A DNA stretch of 64,000 nt from the NCBI GenBank assembly GCA_902785575.1, contig CACZZF010000001.1, positions 248,001 through 312,000 on the forward strand, written 5' to 3'. The notes beneath the pieces are model-generated. The model made no database searches. It was not told the origin of the DNA and saw only the letters and a list, made by a program, of their open reading frames with translations. This DNA comes from an uncultured Bacteroidia bacterium. GTDB taxonomy: Bacteria > Bacteroidota > Bacteroidia > Bacteroidales > UBA932. A program made the position numbers and the translations under genes. Below are positions 23,305-32,338 of the stretch, piece by piece; the first letter of the stretch is position 1; each line of letters starts with the position of its first letter.

Positions 23305-25520
23305 AAAAGGATCTCTCATTAAAAAAGACGGCTCTGCGAAGAGAGCTTTGGACCGGCATGCTTTTGCTGGTCGTCGCGGCTTTGACCCTTGAAGCCACAT
23401 CCCTCATCCAGTACTATTTCGCCCAGAAAAGCATCACGGAGATAGCGTCCAAGCGCGCCGAGGATAACCTTGAGAACGCCAAGGTGGATATTCTGAATAT
23501 CCTCAACCAAGTGGAGACCGCCATCAACAATGACATCTGGATGGTCAGGGCTTGCATTCCGATAAGGGACACGATCTGGAAAGTCGCGGAGCATATTGTC
23601 AAGGAGAATCCGGCCATAGTAGGTTCAACTGTGGCTTTTGTCCCGGGTTATTATAAAGACAGACCCCTCTTTTCACCATATTCCTTCAAAAACACCGAGA
23701 CCGGAGAGATAACCCACAAGTCTCTGGCCTATGAGGAATATGACTACCCTACCAAGCAATGGTTCACCGAAGGATTGACACATGAGGACGGTTTCTGGTC
23801 GGAACCATACCTCGACGTTGGCGGCGGGGACATCATGATGACGACTTTCTCAATGCCGGTGAGGGACTATGAGGGGACGATAGCGGCGGTGGTCACGGCC
23901 GATATATCTTTGGGTTGGCTCAAGAGCATTTTCGATGATGTCATCATATACCCAGAATCTTTCAGCATGTTGTTCAGCCGGGAAGGCAAGATAATGATCT
24001 CCCCTGTCGAGACTCTTGTCATGCACAATACGATTCAGGAAGTTTCGAAACAATTCAAGGACACAGCGGCCATGAAGGATTTCACTGAGGCCGTCCTGTC
24101 CGGCAAGAGCGGCAATCTGAAAGTTCACGGAGGTAAAAGCTTCAGCAACGTCTATTTCGCTCCTATCGAGAGGACAGGCTGGTCCATGTCAATCGTGATC
24201 CCGAACGACCAGATTATGGGGGATATCAGGAAGCATAACAGGATGGTCTGGCTTTTCCAGTTTGTCGGGTTACTCATGCTGCTCCTTATCCTGCTAGCCG
24301 CCCATAGGAACCAAAAGAAATACAAGAAGTTATCTGAGAACGAAGAGAGAATGGAGCAGGATCTGGTAATCGCCAGGGAGATTCAGATGTCCATGATTCC
24401 CAAGACCTTCCCTCCTTTCCCGGAGCGAAAAGATATCGACCTTGCCGCCAAGATCGTCCCCGCGAAAGAAGTCGGTGGGGACCTGTATGACTATTTCATC
24501 AAAGACGAGCATTTGTATTTCTGCATCGGAGACGTGAGCGGGAAGGGCGTTCCAGCCTCCTTGGTAATGGCCATGACCAGAAGCCTGTTCCGGGCGGTAT
24601 CCGTTCATGAGAAGAGTCCCAGACATATCGTCAATGCCATGAACGAGTCATTGACCGACATGAATGAGCAAAACTTTTTCGTGACATTCTTCTGTGGAGT
24701 CCTGGATCTCTCCAACGGTCATTTGCGCTACTGCAACGCCGGCCACAACACTCCTATTATCCTTACCGACACGGTCAAGAAACTCCCCATAGTCTCTAAT
24801 CTTCCTCTTGGGATCATACCGGATTTTGACTACCAGGAACAAGACACAAACATCATATACGACGACGCCATGTTCCTTTACACGGATGGTGTCACGGAAG
24901 CCGAGAACGTTGACCACAGATTGTACGGTGAGAAGAGGATGGAGGATATCCTTCATATCAGGAGATCTCCCCAGGATCATCTGAAGGCGGTTTATGACTC
25001 AGTCGATGTGTTTGTCGGTGAAGCCCCGCAAAGTGACGACCTGACCATGCTGTTCATCCACTTCACCAACGAAGCCTTGAAGAACCCTTCACAATGGCGC
25101 CTTACCCTCCGCAACGACATCGGCCAGATTGACAGGCTGACTGAATTCATCGAAATGATCGCCCAAAAGATCAATCTTGATCCGGAGCTTGCCATGAGCA
25201 TTAATCTCGCTTTGGAAGAAGCCGTGACTAATGTGATATCATATGCCTATCCTGAAGGCACAGAGGGAGAGATCAAGGTGGACGCTATCGTGCGCAAAGA
25301 CTCCCTCAGGTTCACTATCTCCGACTTCGGCCAGGAGTTCGACCCTACAGCCACACCCGAAGTGGACACCTCTCTCGCGTTGGAAGATCGTCCCATCGGC
25401 GGGCTTGGCATCCATCTTGTTCGGAAGATCATGGACAGGGTGAGTTACAAGAGACAAGATGACATGAATATCCTAACATTGACAAAGACAATAAGAGAAG
25501 ACAATGGAAGTAATAATTGA
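23301..25520 (+). CDS. Sensor phosphatase-kinase: Cache, SpoIIE/RsbU PP2C and RsbW-like HATPase in one chain
   Basis: A 739-residue inner-membrane protein. There is a TM segment at about 15-38, an extracytoplasmic Cache-like sensor at ~40-305 (YYKDRPLFSPY, FWSEPYLDVGGGDIMMTTFSMPV), and a second TM at ~313-333. A SpoIIE-type PP2C phosphatase follows at ~355-585, with GGDLYDYF, CIGDVSGKGVPASLVMA and FLYTDGVTEAEN, including the metal aspartates. A histidine-kinase-like ATPase of the RsbW class occupies ~600-735, with NLALEEAVTNVISYAYP (N box) and IGGLGIHLVRKIMD (G box). One chain could thus both phosphorylate and dephosphorylate the STAS protein encoded by the overlapping next gene, with balance set by the sensor. 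That is a partner switch; the output is unknown. Confidence 0.9.
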   Translation: MKKDLSLKKTALRRELWTGMLLLVVAALTLEATSLIQYYFAQKSITEIASKRAEDNLENAKVDILNILNQVETAINNDIWMVRACIPIRDTIWKVAEHIVKENPAIVGSTVAFVPGYYKDRPLFSPYSFKNTETGEITHKSLAYEEYDYPTKQWFTEGLTHEDGFWSEPYLDVGGGDIMMTTFSMPVRDYEGTIAAVVTADISLGWLKSIFDDVIIYPESFSMLFSREGKIMISPVETLVMHNTIQEVSKQFKDTAAMKDFTEAVLSGKSGNLKVHGGKSFSNVYFAPIERTGWSMSIVIPNDQIMGDIRKHNRMVWLFQFVGLLMLLLILLAAHRNQKKYKKLSENEERMEQDLVIAREIQMSMIPKTFPPFPERKDIDLAAKIVPAKEVGGDLYDYFIKDEHLYFCIGDVSGKGVPASLVMAMTRSLFRAVSVHEKSPRHIVNAMNESLTDMNEQNFFVTFFCGVLDLSNGHLRYCNAGHNTPIILTDTVKKLPIVSNLPLGIIPDFDYQEQDTNIIYDDAMFLYTDGVTEAENVDHRLYGEKRMEDILHIRRSPQDHLKAVYDSVDVFVGEAPQSDDLTMLFIHFTNEALKNPSQWRLTLRNDIGQIDRLTEFIEMIAQKINLDPELAMSINLALEEAVTNVISYAYPEGTEGEIKVDAIVRKDSLRFTISDFGQEFDPTATPEVDTSLALEDRPIGGLGIHLVRKIMDRVSYKRQDDMNILTLTKTIREDNGSNN

Positions 25521-25806
25521 AAAGAACGAGGACATCACAACCGTGAAGTTCATAGGCCGCCTGGACACTCCCGCATCCCAGGAAGTGGCCAAGACTCTGA
25601 TGCCTTTAGAGAGAGATGCCAATGGCACCTTTATCCTTGATTGTGAGGAACTTGAATATATCTCCAGCTCCGGCTTGAGGATATTCCTTTCCCTCCGTAA
25701 GGCGGCAGCCGTCAAAGGAGGTAATGTGATCGTGCGAAACATCAACAACAGTATCAGGAACGTATTCTTGATGACAGGATTCCTGAATCTCTTCGAAATC
25801 GAGTGA
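25504..25806 (+). CDS. STAS-domain anti-sigma factor antagonist
   Basis: A 100-residue single STAS domain of the RsbV/SpoIIAA type. It has FIGRLDTPASQEV in strand 2, then LDCEELEYISSSGLRIFLSL, whose serine just before GLR is the usual phosphorylation site, and VFLMTGFLNLFEIE at the end. Its start overlaps the preceding gene by 17 bases, so it is made in fixed ratio to the phosphatase-kinase. When dephosphorylated it should bind the RsbW-like domain or another partner. No sigma factor is encoded in the window near it. Confidence 0.92.
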   Translation: MEVIIEKNEDITTVKFIGRLDTPASQEVAKTLMPLERDANGTFILDCEELEYISSSGLRIFLSLRKAAAVKGGNVIVRNINNSIRNVFLMTGFLNLFEIE

Positions 25807-25807
25807 C

Positions 25808-27313
25808 ATGGTGCCGCTCTCGGTATTCTCAATTAATATCCTCTCTGAGAATGTGCTCCTGCTCGTGTCAGTGCTGGTGTTCATCGCCATTATCCTGACA
25901 CAGATTGGGACCAAGTTCGGAGTCCCTTCGTTGCTGTTGTTCCTTGTGATAGGAATGATAGCGGGGACGGATGGGATCGGCATACATTTCGAGGACTACC
26001 ATCTTGGGGAATCCATAGGGCACTTCGCGATGACTATCATCTTGTTTACCGGTGGATTGCAGACATCGCTCCAAGAGTCCAAGCCTGTGATGAAGCAAGG
26101 AGCTTTGCTATCCACTTTGGGAGTGTTTATCACCGCTTTGCTGACCGGTGGATTCATCTATTTCGCCACCAGGAATATGGTCGGGGAGATAGGGGGAACT
26201 TTCTTGGGATGTCTGCTGCTTGCTTCCGTGATGGGTTCCACAGACTCCGCTTCTGTGTTCTCTATTTTAAGAGGCAAGAAGTTGCATCTACGTGAAAGGA
26301 TCGGAACCATGCTGGAGCTTGAGTCCAGCAGTAATGACCCGATGGCCTATGCCCTTACCATCATTATCGTCCAAATACTGACGACCCCTTCCGGTCTTGC
26401 CGCCAAACCACATGGAATGATCCTGACCGGAGTCGGTATTCTTATCTTGCAAATCATAGTGGGAACGATTGTGGGAATAGCCGTAGGATATGGAGCCAAG
26501 TATCTTCTTGAGAAGGTTAAGCTTCCAGGCAACTCACTCAACTCGATTCTCATATTGAGTATCGGTTTCTTCTCCAATGGTATCGCGACAGTCCTCTACG
26601 GAAACGGCCTGCTCGCATTGTACCTGACAGCCATAATCATCAACAACAAGGCTAACATCCCTTATAAGAGAGACGTCCTGAAGTTCTTCGATGGCATGAC
26701 TTGGCTGATGCAATTGCTGATGTTCCTGATGCTTGGACTCCTGGCCAGGCCTTCCCAGATGTTGCATTCGCTCGTCCCTGCCCTTCTTATCGGTTTGTTC
26801 CTGCTGATCGTGGCCAGGCCCGCGTCTGTATTCATTTGCCTGGCTCCTTTCAAGGAGTTGTCGACAAAAGCGAAGGTGCTTATCTCGTGGGTCGGCCTCA
26901 AGGGTGCCGGACCTATACTGTTTGCCCTCTACCCTGTGATCGCCGGACTGGAAGGGTCGGACGACATATTTAATATAGTATTCGTGATCACCCTTCTTTC
27001 CCTCGTCACCCAGGGAATGACCCTGTCTCGAGTCGCCAAGAAACTGGATCTCAGTTTCGATGAGGATCCTGAAATCGAGACATTCGGGCTTGAAATCCCG
27101 GATGAGATGGGCATTCTAAGGGATCACACCGTCACGGATGCCGACTTGGCCAGAGGTTCCACGTTAAGGGATCTGAACCTTCCCCATGGCATACGGGTTA
27201 TGATGGTCCGCAGAGGAGAGCATTTCCTCGTTCCACATGGGAGCATGCGGCTCCTCCCTGAAGATCACTTGGTGATAGTCATGGGAGAGAGTGACGATGA
27301 TCTAGAAGAATAA
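25808..27313 (+). CDS. Potassium/proton antiporter, CPA1 type with RCK-C domain
   Basis: A 501-residue protein with about 12 membrane segments of the Na+/H+ exchanger fold. Landmarks are LFLVIGMIAGTDGIGIHF, ILFTGGLQTS, and MGSTDSASVFSILRGKKLHLRERIGTMLELESSSNDPMAY with the transport-site aspartates. A cytoplasmic C-terminal domain at ~415-495 resembles TrkA-C (ARGSTLRDLNLPHGIRVMMVRRG, LLPEDHLVIVMG), as in NhaP2/CvrA. It expels K+ in exchange for H+. It is the last gene of the operon, starting one base after the STAS stop, and may be the effector or target of the stress signal; that link is inferred. Confidence 0.9.
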   Translation: MVPLSVFSINILSENVLLLVSVLVFIAIILTQIGTKFGVPSLLLFLVIGMIAGTDGIGIHFEDYHLGESIGHFAMTIILFTGGLQTSLQESKPVMKQGALLSTLGVFITALLTGGFIYFATRNMVGEIGGTFLGCLLLASVMGSTDSASVFSILRGKKLHLRERIGTMLELESSSNDPMAYALTIIIVQILTTPSGLAAKPHGMILTGVGILILQIIVGTIVGIAVGYGAKYLLEKVKLPGNSLNSILILSIGFFSNGIATVLYGNGLLALYLTAIIINNKANIPYKRDVLKFFDGMTWLMQLLMFLMLGLLARPSQMLHSLVPALLIGLFLLIVARPASVFICLAPFKELSTKAKVLISWVGLKGAGPILFALYPVIAGLEGSDDIFNIVFVITLLSLVTQGMTLSRVAKKLDLSFDEDPEIETFGLEIPDEMGILRDHTVTDADLARGSTLRDLNLPHGIRVMMVRRGEHFLVPHGSMRLLPEDHLVIVMGESDDDLEE

Positions 27314-27314
27314 A

Positions 27315-27343
27315 AAACGGCCCCGCAAAATGCGGGGCCGTTT
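27315..27343 (+). terminator. Strong intrinsic terminator of the alarmone/partner-switch operon
   Basis: A perfect 13-base stem (AAACGGCCCCGCA at 27315-27327 with TGCGGGGCCGTTT at 27331-27343) closes on a three-base loop, directly after the antiporter stop. A-rich and T-rich flanks make it usable from both sides; the DUF3127 gene ends on the other side at 27365. Confidence 0.9.
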
Positions 27344-27364
27344 CCATATTCCGGTCAGCCTTTA

Positions 27365-27772
27365 TCAGAACGGGAGGTCGTTGAAACCATCTTCAGCGGG
27401 CATATCATCAATAGACGGAGCGGGAGCCTGCTCAGGCATCGCCCCATAAGTGACCTGAGGAGCGGGCGCAGGTGCGGCAGTCTGGACCTGGTTCACAGGA
27501 GATATGCGCCAAACGCGTACATCATTGTACCATCTGCCATTGAATTCCCTGGCCCTGAGATTGAAGGAGACCTTCACCTCATCTCCGACTTGGTACTTGT
27601 CCAACTCAGCGACCTTATCGTTCCCGAATGATGTGAAACAGACCTCGGCAGGATAGTTCCCATCCTGATATTCCAGGATAAAATCCTGCTTGACCCAAGC
27701 GCCTCTGGCGCTCTGGCCACTCTGTTTTGCCTCTTTACGGGAAATCTTGCCCTCTAGTTCCAGAGCTGCCAT
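27365..27772 (-). CDS. DUF3127 protein with SSB-like acidic C-terminal tip
   Basis: A 135-residue protein. Residues 1-92 match DUF3127 (LELEGKISRK…, KQDFILEYQDGNYPAEVCFTSFG, VGDEVKVSFNLRAREFNGRWYNDVRVWRI), probably an OB-fold. A Pro/Ala-rich linker leads to the end DDMPAEDGFNDLPF. This layout (OB-fold, flexible linker, acidic tip ending in LPF) copies single-stranded DNA-binding protein, whose tip recruits repair and replication partners. Single-strand binding or interaction with SSB partners is therefore a reasonable inference. It lies six bases after the FKBP gene on the same strand, with recQ divergent nearby. Confidence 0.85.
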   Translation of the reverse strand: MAALELEGKISRKEAKQSGQSARGAWVKQDFILEYQDGNYPAEVCFTSFGNDKVAELDKYQVGDEVKVSFNLRAREFNGRWYNDVRVWRISPVNQVQTAAPAPAPQVTYGAMPEQAPAPSIDDMPAEDGFNDLPF

Positions 27773-27777
27773 GAGTC

Positions 27778-28536
27778 TTATTTCTTTTCAGCTTCAGTCT
27801 CAACGAAAGGCTTCACAGAATCCAGTGTGATGTCGAACACCAGAGGGGTGTTAGGCTGGATGGCGTTGGAGCCACGCTCGCCATAACCGAGCTCAGCGGG
27901 AACGTAAAGAGTGGCCTTACCACCCTCGCCGAGAAGCTGGAGACCCTCAGTCCAACCAGGGATAACCCTGTTAAGGGTGAGCATCACGGAAGGATCGTTC
28001 TCAGGGACCTCCTCAATGAGGGTACCATCCTTGAGAGTGAGCTTATAGTGGACATAGACGGTGTCCTGGGGACCGGGCTTGACATCGTTGCCGGGCTCCT
28101 TGATAAGATAGCAAAGTCCGGTCTCGGAAGACTCGACTCCAGCGATCTTCTTGACATCTTCGAAGAACTTGTCCTGCTCGACTTTGTTGACCGCGGCGGT
28201 GTAAGCGTTCCTCTTCTCAATGAAGTTACTCATGACCTCATTAATCTGCTCAGGATTGATTTTGAACTGCTTGACAAAATTGGTGTCACGCTGGTTGCCC
28301 TTAGCGTTGATGAAGTCATCCATACCCTTCTTGATCTCGGAGAAATTAAGGTCACCCATGTTGTAGCCTTTGATCATGGAACCGAAGTTTATACCGAGAA
28401 GGTAACTGACAGAGTCTATCTCACCCTTGGAAGGGACAAGCTCCTTGGCCACACCAGCGGCAGGCTTGGTGGAGTTACATGCGATGGCGGCGAAAACCAC
28501 GGCCGCCACAGCGAATAACTTGATTACTTTTTTCAT
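27778..28536 (-). CDS. FKBP-type peptidyl-prolyl isomerase, lipoprotein
   Basis: A 252-residue periplasmic isomerase starting MKKVIKLF, with a lipoprotein signal ending AIAC-NSTKPAAG. An N-terminal dimerisation segment (FKBP_N, about 40-135: VSYLLGINFGSMIKGYN) is followed by the catalytic FKBP domain (~160-245: DTVYVHYKLTLKDGTLIEE, RVIPGWTEGLQLLGEGGKATLYVPAELGYGERG, PLVFDITLDSV). It assists folding of envelope proteins. The upstream frame extension lacks a sensible signal and was dropped. Confidence 0.93.
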   Translation of the reverse strand: MKKVIKLFAVAAVVFAAIACNSTKPAAGVAKELVPSKGEIDSVSYLLGINFGSMIKGYNMGDLNFSEIKKGMDDFINAKGNQRDTNFVKQFKINPEQINEVMSNFIEKRNAYTAAVNKVEQDKFFEDVKKIAGVESSETGLCYLIKEPGNDVKPGPQDTVYVHYKLTLKDGTLIEEVPENDPSVMLTLNRVIPGWTEGLQLLGEGGKATLYVPAELGYGERGSNAIQPNTPLVFDITLDSVKPFVETEAEKK

Positions 28537-28669
28537 GTTTTTATAGCTTTTATAAGTTGTCAAAATTTGCGCGAATATCGTAAAAATAATTGAGATTTAC
28601 ATTATTAATGACGATTTGGTTTGCCTATTAAAAAAACTTTGGCTATATTTATGAAAACCACATTCCGCC

Positions 28670-30877
28670 ATGGAGATAGATTCCGCAGTGCTATACTCAA
28701 AACTGAAAACTTTCTTCGGATACGATTCATTCAAAGGTGATCAGGAAGCGATTATACGCAATCTAATCGAAGGAAAGGACACTTTCGTGCTCATGCCCAC
28801 GGGAGGCGGGAAGTCATTGTGCTTCCAGCTTCCGGCCCTTGTGATGCCGGGTACCGCTATAATCATCTCCCCCCTTATCGCCTTGATGAAGAACCAGGTG
28901 GATGTCATCAGGGGTTTCGAGGATGAGCAGACCGGAATCGCCCATTTCCTTAACTCATCTCTCGGCAAGGCCCAGATCCAGGAAGTGCGGCAGGATGTGC
29001 AGTCCGGAGTCACCAAATTGCTCTATGTGGCACCAGAGTCTTTGACCAAAGAGGAGAATATCGATCTCCTGAGGGATGTGGACATATCTTTCTACGCTAT
29101 TGACGAGGCCCACTGCATTTCCGAGTGGGGCCACGATTTCCGCCCTGAGTACAGAAGGATCAGGGACATGATACAGACAATCGGCAAGGCTCCCGTCATA
29201 GCTCTTACCGCGACGGCGACCCCGAAAGTGCAGAACGACATCCAGAAGAACCTCGGCATAATGGACGCCACGGTTTTCAAGTCCTCCTTCAACAGACCGA
29301 ATCTATATTATGAAGTCAGGGACAAGGTCAATGCCGAAAAAGATATCATCAGATATATTCTCCAGCATCCAGGCAAGTCGGGAATAATCTATTGCCTTAG
29401 CCGTAAAAAGGTCGAAGAGACTGCGAACCTGCTGAATATTAATGGAATAAAAGCTCTCCCCTATCATGCCGGACTGGATGCGAAGACAAGGGCGGAGAAC
29501 CAGGACCGCTTCCTGATGGAGGATGTGGACATAATCGTCGCCACAATCGCTTTCGGAATGGGAATCGACAAGCCTGACGTGAGGTTCGTCATCCACTATG
29601 ACATCCCGAAGAGCATCGAGGGATATTACCAGGAGACAGGAAGGGCCGGTCGAGACGGAGAGTTGGCGGATTGCATAACCTACTACAGCTACAAAGACAT
29701 CCAGAAGCTCGAGAAATTCATGCTCGGGAAGCCCATTTCCGAACAGGAGATCGGAAGACAACTGCTGATGGAGACTGTGGCCTACGCCGAGACAAGCCTC
29801 TGCCGCAGGAAAATGCTGCTCAACTATTTCGGAGAGGATTATACTAAAGACAATTGCGGAGTCTGCGACAACTGCCTCCATCCCAAGACCACCTATGATG
29901 GCCGCAAGGAAATGAGCCTTGTGATCCGCCTCATAAAGTCCCTCCCGGAGCACTTCAAAATCGAGCATCTGGCCTACATACTCTCCGGGCGTGTCAACGC
30001 CATGGTCAAGTCCTATGAGCATGACACCATCCCGCTTTTCGGAGAGGGCAAAAACCACGATGACAAATTCTGGTGCGCCGTCATACACCAAGGCCTGCTG
30101 CTTCACTTATTGGAGAAGGAGATCGAGTCCTACGGGAGGATTTATGTGACCAAGAAGGGAGAGGAGTTCTACGCCGATCCTTGGGAAATCCGTCTTGTGG
30201 AGGACAGGGTGTTCTCGAACAAGGGCTCGGACGATGATGACGAGGACGCTGCCAACGACAAGGCAGCGATGAAGGGAGGCGGCGGTGATCCGATCCTTCT
30301 TCCGATGCTGAAGAACCTTCGCAAGGACATGTCAAAGAAGCTGAATCTCCAGCCGTGGATTATATTCGGAGACCCCGCCTTGGAGGATATGTCCATCCTC
30401 TACCCTATCACTTTCAACGAGTTGCATAGCTGCCAGGGAGTCGGCGAGGGTAAGGCCAGGAAATATGGCAAGGAGTTCATCGAGCTGATCAAGGCCTACG
30501 TCGAGGAGAACGACATCACCAGGCCGGCCGAATATGTGGTCAAGTCCGCTCCGACCAAGTCGGCGGACAAGATATTCATCATCCAGAGTGTGGACCGGAA
30601 GCTCGCTCTTGAGGACATAGCTGACGCTAGAGGCCTTGAGATGGACAAATTAATAGAGGACATCGAAGGAATCGTGTCGACCGGGACTAAACTGGACCTC
30701 AACTACTATATCCGTCAGGTAGTGGATGAAGACATAGTCGAAGAGATTTTCGACTATTTCAAGAATGAGGCGACCTCCGATTCAGTTGAGGAGGCTATGC
30801 AGGCGTTGGGGTCTGATTATGATGAGATGGAGATCCGTCTGGTGAGGCTGAAATTCCTCTGTGAGGTGGCCTCCTGA
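28670..30877 (+). CDS. recQ: ATP-dependent DNA helicase RecQ
   Basis: A 735-residue superfamily 2 helicase. Motif I is [15 protein letters not shown], motif [19 protein letters not shown], motif [11 protein letters not shown], motif [12 protein letters not shown]. Zinc cysteines follow in [14 protein letters not shown] and CGVCDNC, then a winged-helix RQC, and an HRDC-like part ([21 protein letters not shown]). A further ~120-residue C-terminal helical extension is present, as in Bacteroidetes RecQ. It unwinds DNA 3' to 5' in recombination repair and fork rescue. A stretch of [10 protein letters not shown] in the linker before the HRDC part is notably acidic. Confidence 0.96.
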   Translation: MEIDSAVLYSKLKTFFGYDSFKGDQEAIIRNLIEGKDTFVLMPTGGGKSLCFQLPALVMPGTAIIISPLIALMKNQVDVIRGFEDEQTGIAHFLNSSLGKAQIQEVRQDVQSGVTKLLYVAPESLTKEENIDLLRDVDISFYAIDEAHCISEWGHDFRPEYRRIRDMIQTIGKAPVIALTATATPKVQNDIQKNLGIMDATVFKSSFNRPNLYYEVRDKVNAEKDIIRYILQHPGKSGIIYCLSRKKVEETANLLNINGIKALPYHAGLDAKTRAENQDRFLMEDVDIIVATIAFGMGIDKPDVRFVIHYDIPKSIEGYYQETGRAGRDGELADCITYYSYKDIQKLEKFMLGKPISEQEIGRQLLMETVAYAETSLCRRKMLLNYFGEDYTKDNCGVCDNCLHPKTTYDGRKEMSLVIRLIKSLPEHFKIEHLAYILSGRVNAMVKSYEHDTIPLFGEGKNHDDKFWCAVIHQGLLLHLLEKEIESYGRIYVTKKGEEFYADPWEIRLVEDRVFSNKGSDDDDEDAANDKAAMKGGGGDPILLPMLKNLRKDMSKKLNLQPWIIFGDPALEDMSILYPITFNELHSCQGVGEGKARKYGKEFIELIKAYVEENDITRPAEYVVKSAPTKSADKIFIIQSVDRKLALEDIADARGLEMDKLIEDIEGIVSTGTKLDLNYYIRQVVDEDIVEEIFDYFKNEATSDSVEEAMQALGSDYDEMEIRLVRLKFLCEVAS

Positions 30878-30889
30878 TAATCTTTCCGA

Positions 30890-31741
30890 TCAGATAGTCA
30901 CCATTTTAAGCCGCCTGTTCTCAAAATGGCCGAGACGGCGGAAGCCGAACATTTTCACGTATTGGGCGAAATACTCGAACTTGTTCCCGACTTGCTCAGC
31001 TTTGTGGGAGTCGGATCCGAGGCAAATAATATCACCGCCGAGCTCCATGTACCGGATAAGGATGTCACGGTCCAACTGAGGTGTGCGGAGCCCATAAGGC
31101 TTGTATGTTTTGGTGTTAATCTCAAGCCCTTTCCCATTCTCTATCAAGTACTTCAGAATCTCGTCCAGAAGCCCGGGAAAATCCCTGTAAAGTATGCTTT
31201 CTTTAGGATAAGGGGCATATCGGACGATATAGTCGAAATGACCCATCACATCAAAATCCCCAAGGCGCTTCATCTCCCTCAGAAGTGTCTCAAGGTAACG
31301 TCCATAAGCCTCTTTCCAGTTCTTGCCTTTGTAATATGGCCCGAAATAAGGATCAGTGTCTTCAAGATAGTGGACCGATGCGGTGACCTGGTCGAAAGAA
31401 TGGGCCGCCACGAAATTCTTGTTAAGCTCCCGACAGTCCTCGTATAGGCCGACCTCAACCCCTTTCAGAACCCGGAATTTTTTGGCCGCGGCACGCCCGA
31501 AGGCACCTTCGGATACCATCGCAGACACCCTGTCGATCTCTTTCTGCTGGTCCTCAACACTAAAGACCTCACATACTATCGGCTCGAACTCCTCCTTCAT
31601 TTTAGGGACGAAATAGTCGCAATGGTCTGTGAAACAGATACCTCCCAAACCCTTGTCGACCGCCGCCTTGACGCTCTTCTCGACAGTGGTTCCTCCACCA
31701 TCGAATGAAAACTGGCAATGGTTATGTGTGTCGAAAAACAT
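30890..31741 (-). CDS. PHP-domain phosphoesterase, histidinol-phosphatase-like
   Basis: A 283-residue PHP-family enzyme. Metal-binding motifs run in order: FFDTHNHCQFSFDG at the start, CFTDHCDYF, GVEVGLYED, ASVHYLE, VMGHFDYI and LGSDSHKAE near the end. The best family match by memory is HisJ-type histidinol-phosphatase, last-but-one step of histidine synthesis, but no other his genes are present, so phosphoesterase with uncertain substrate is the safer call. It is convergent with recQ (12-base gap). Confidence 0.85.
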   Translation of the reverse strand: MFFDTHNHCQFSFDGGGTTVEKSVKAAVDKGLGGICFTDHCDYFVPKMKEEFEPIVCEVFSVEDQQKEIDRVSAMVSEGAFGRAAAKKFRVLKGVEVGLYEDCRELNKNFVAAHSFDQVTASVHYLEDTDPYFGPYYKGKNWKEAYGRYLETLLREMKRLGDFDVMGHFDYIVRYAPYPKESILYRDFPGLLDEILKYLIENGKGLEINTKTYKPYGLRTPQLDRDILIRYMELGGDIICLGSDSHKAEQVGNKFEYFAQYVKMFGFRRLGHFENRRLKMVTI

Positions 31742-31780
31742 ATTACGAATATAGCTATTTTTTTTATTAATTTTGTGTCT

Positions 31781-32338
31781 ATGATTACTCTCGGATACAA
31801 AACCAAATTCAACAGCATCACAAGGGCTATCGCGGCGATCGGAATCGGTCTCGTGATGGCCTTCGGGGGGAACGCCCCGACTAACGTGGTGAAAATAATC
31901 GCTATCCTGCTTGTACTCGCTGGCGTGGCATCTCTAATCTATGGCCTTATCAAGAGCAAGGAAAACGGTGTTTACCAACTACTTCTGGTCAACGCCGGAC
32001 TGGACATAGCGATCGGTCTTTTGCTATTCTTCAATCCCCAATGGATTGTCGGGATTATAGTCTATGCTATAGGTGTGATTCTGATCCTGTTCGGAGGGCT
32101 CCAGCTAGTTGTGCTTACCGGAGCCATGAGCCTGATGGGAGCGGGATTCTCTTCCCTTATCCTGTCCATTCTCGCCATAGTGGGAGGAGCGTTTCTCCTG
32201 TTCAATCCATTCACTATCGGCGTGATGAGTGTCATAGCAGGCTGCCTTCTCATGGTCTATGGGGTAGCTGAGTTGATATCTACCTTCAGGTTATCCAAGG
32301 TCATAGTGCAAGAAGATGACACTGTAGACGAGCAATGA
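31781..32338 (+). CDS. HdeD-like DUF308 membrane protein
   Basis: A 185-residue protein with six hydrophobic segments in three pairs, typical of HdeD/DUF308 (for example ITRAIAAIGIGLVMAFGG, GLDIAIGLLLFFNPQWIVGIIVYAIGVILILFGG, FLLFNPFTIGVMSVIAGCLLMVYG). Family members are linked to acid or general stress, but without a known activity. The ATG at 31781 directly follows a -7-like TAATTTTG (31768-31775), which would give an almost leaderless mRNA. The stop overlaps the dnaG start by ATGA. Confidence 0.85.
   Translation: MITLGYKTKFNSITRAIAAIGIGLVMAFGGNAPTNVVKIIAILLVLAGVASLIYGLIKSKENGVYQLLLVNAGLDIAIGLLLFFNPQWIVGIIVYAIGVILILFGGLQLVVLTGAMSLMGAGFSSLILSILAIVGGAFLLFNPFTIGVMSVIAGCLLMVYGVAELISTFRLSKVIVQEDDTVDEQ

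Noticed and set aside
28658-28673. Shared ATTCCGCCATGG around the starts of recQ and the synthetase gene (also at 20819)
   Set aside because: Only two copies, short, and probably chance similarity of start-codon context.
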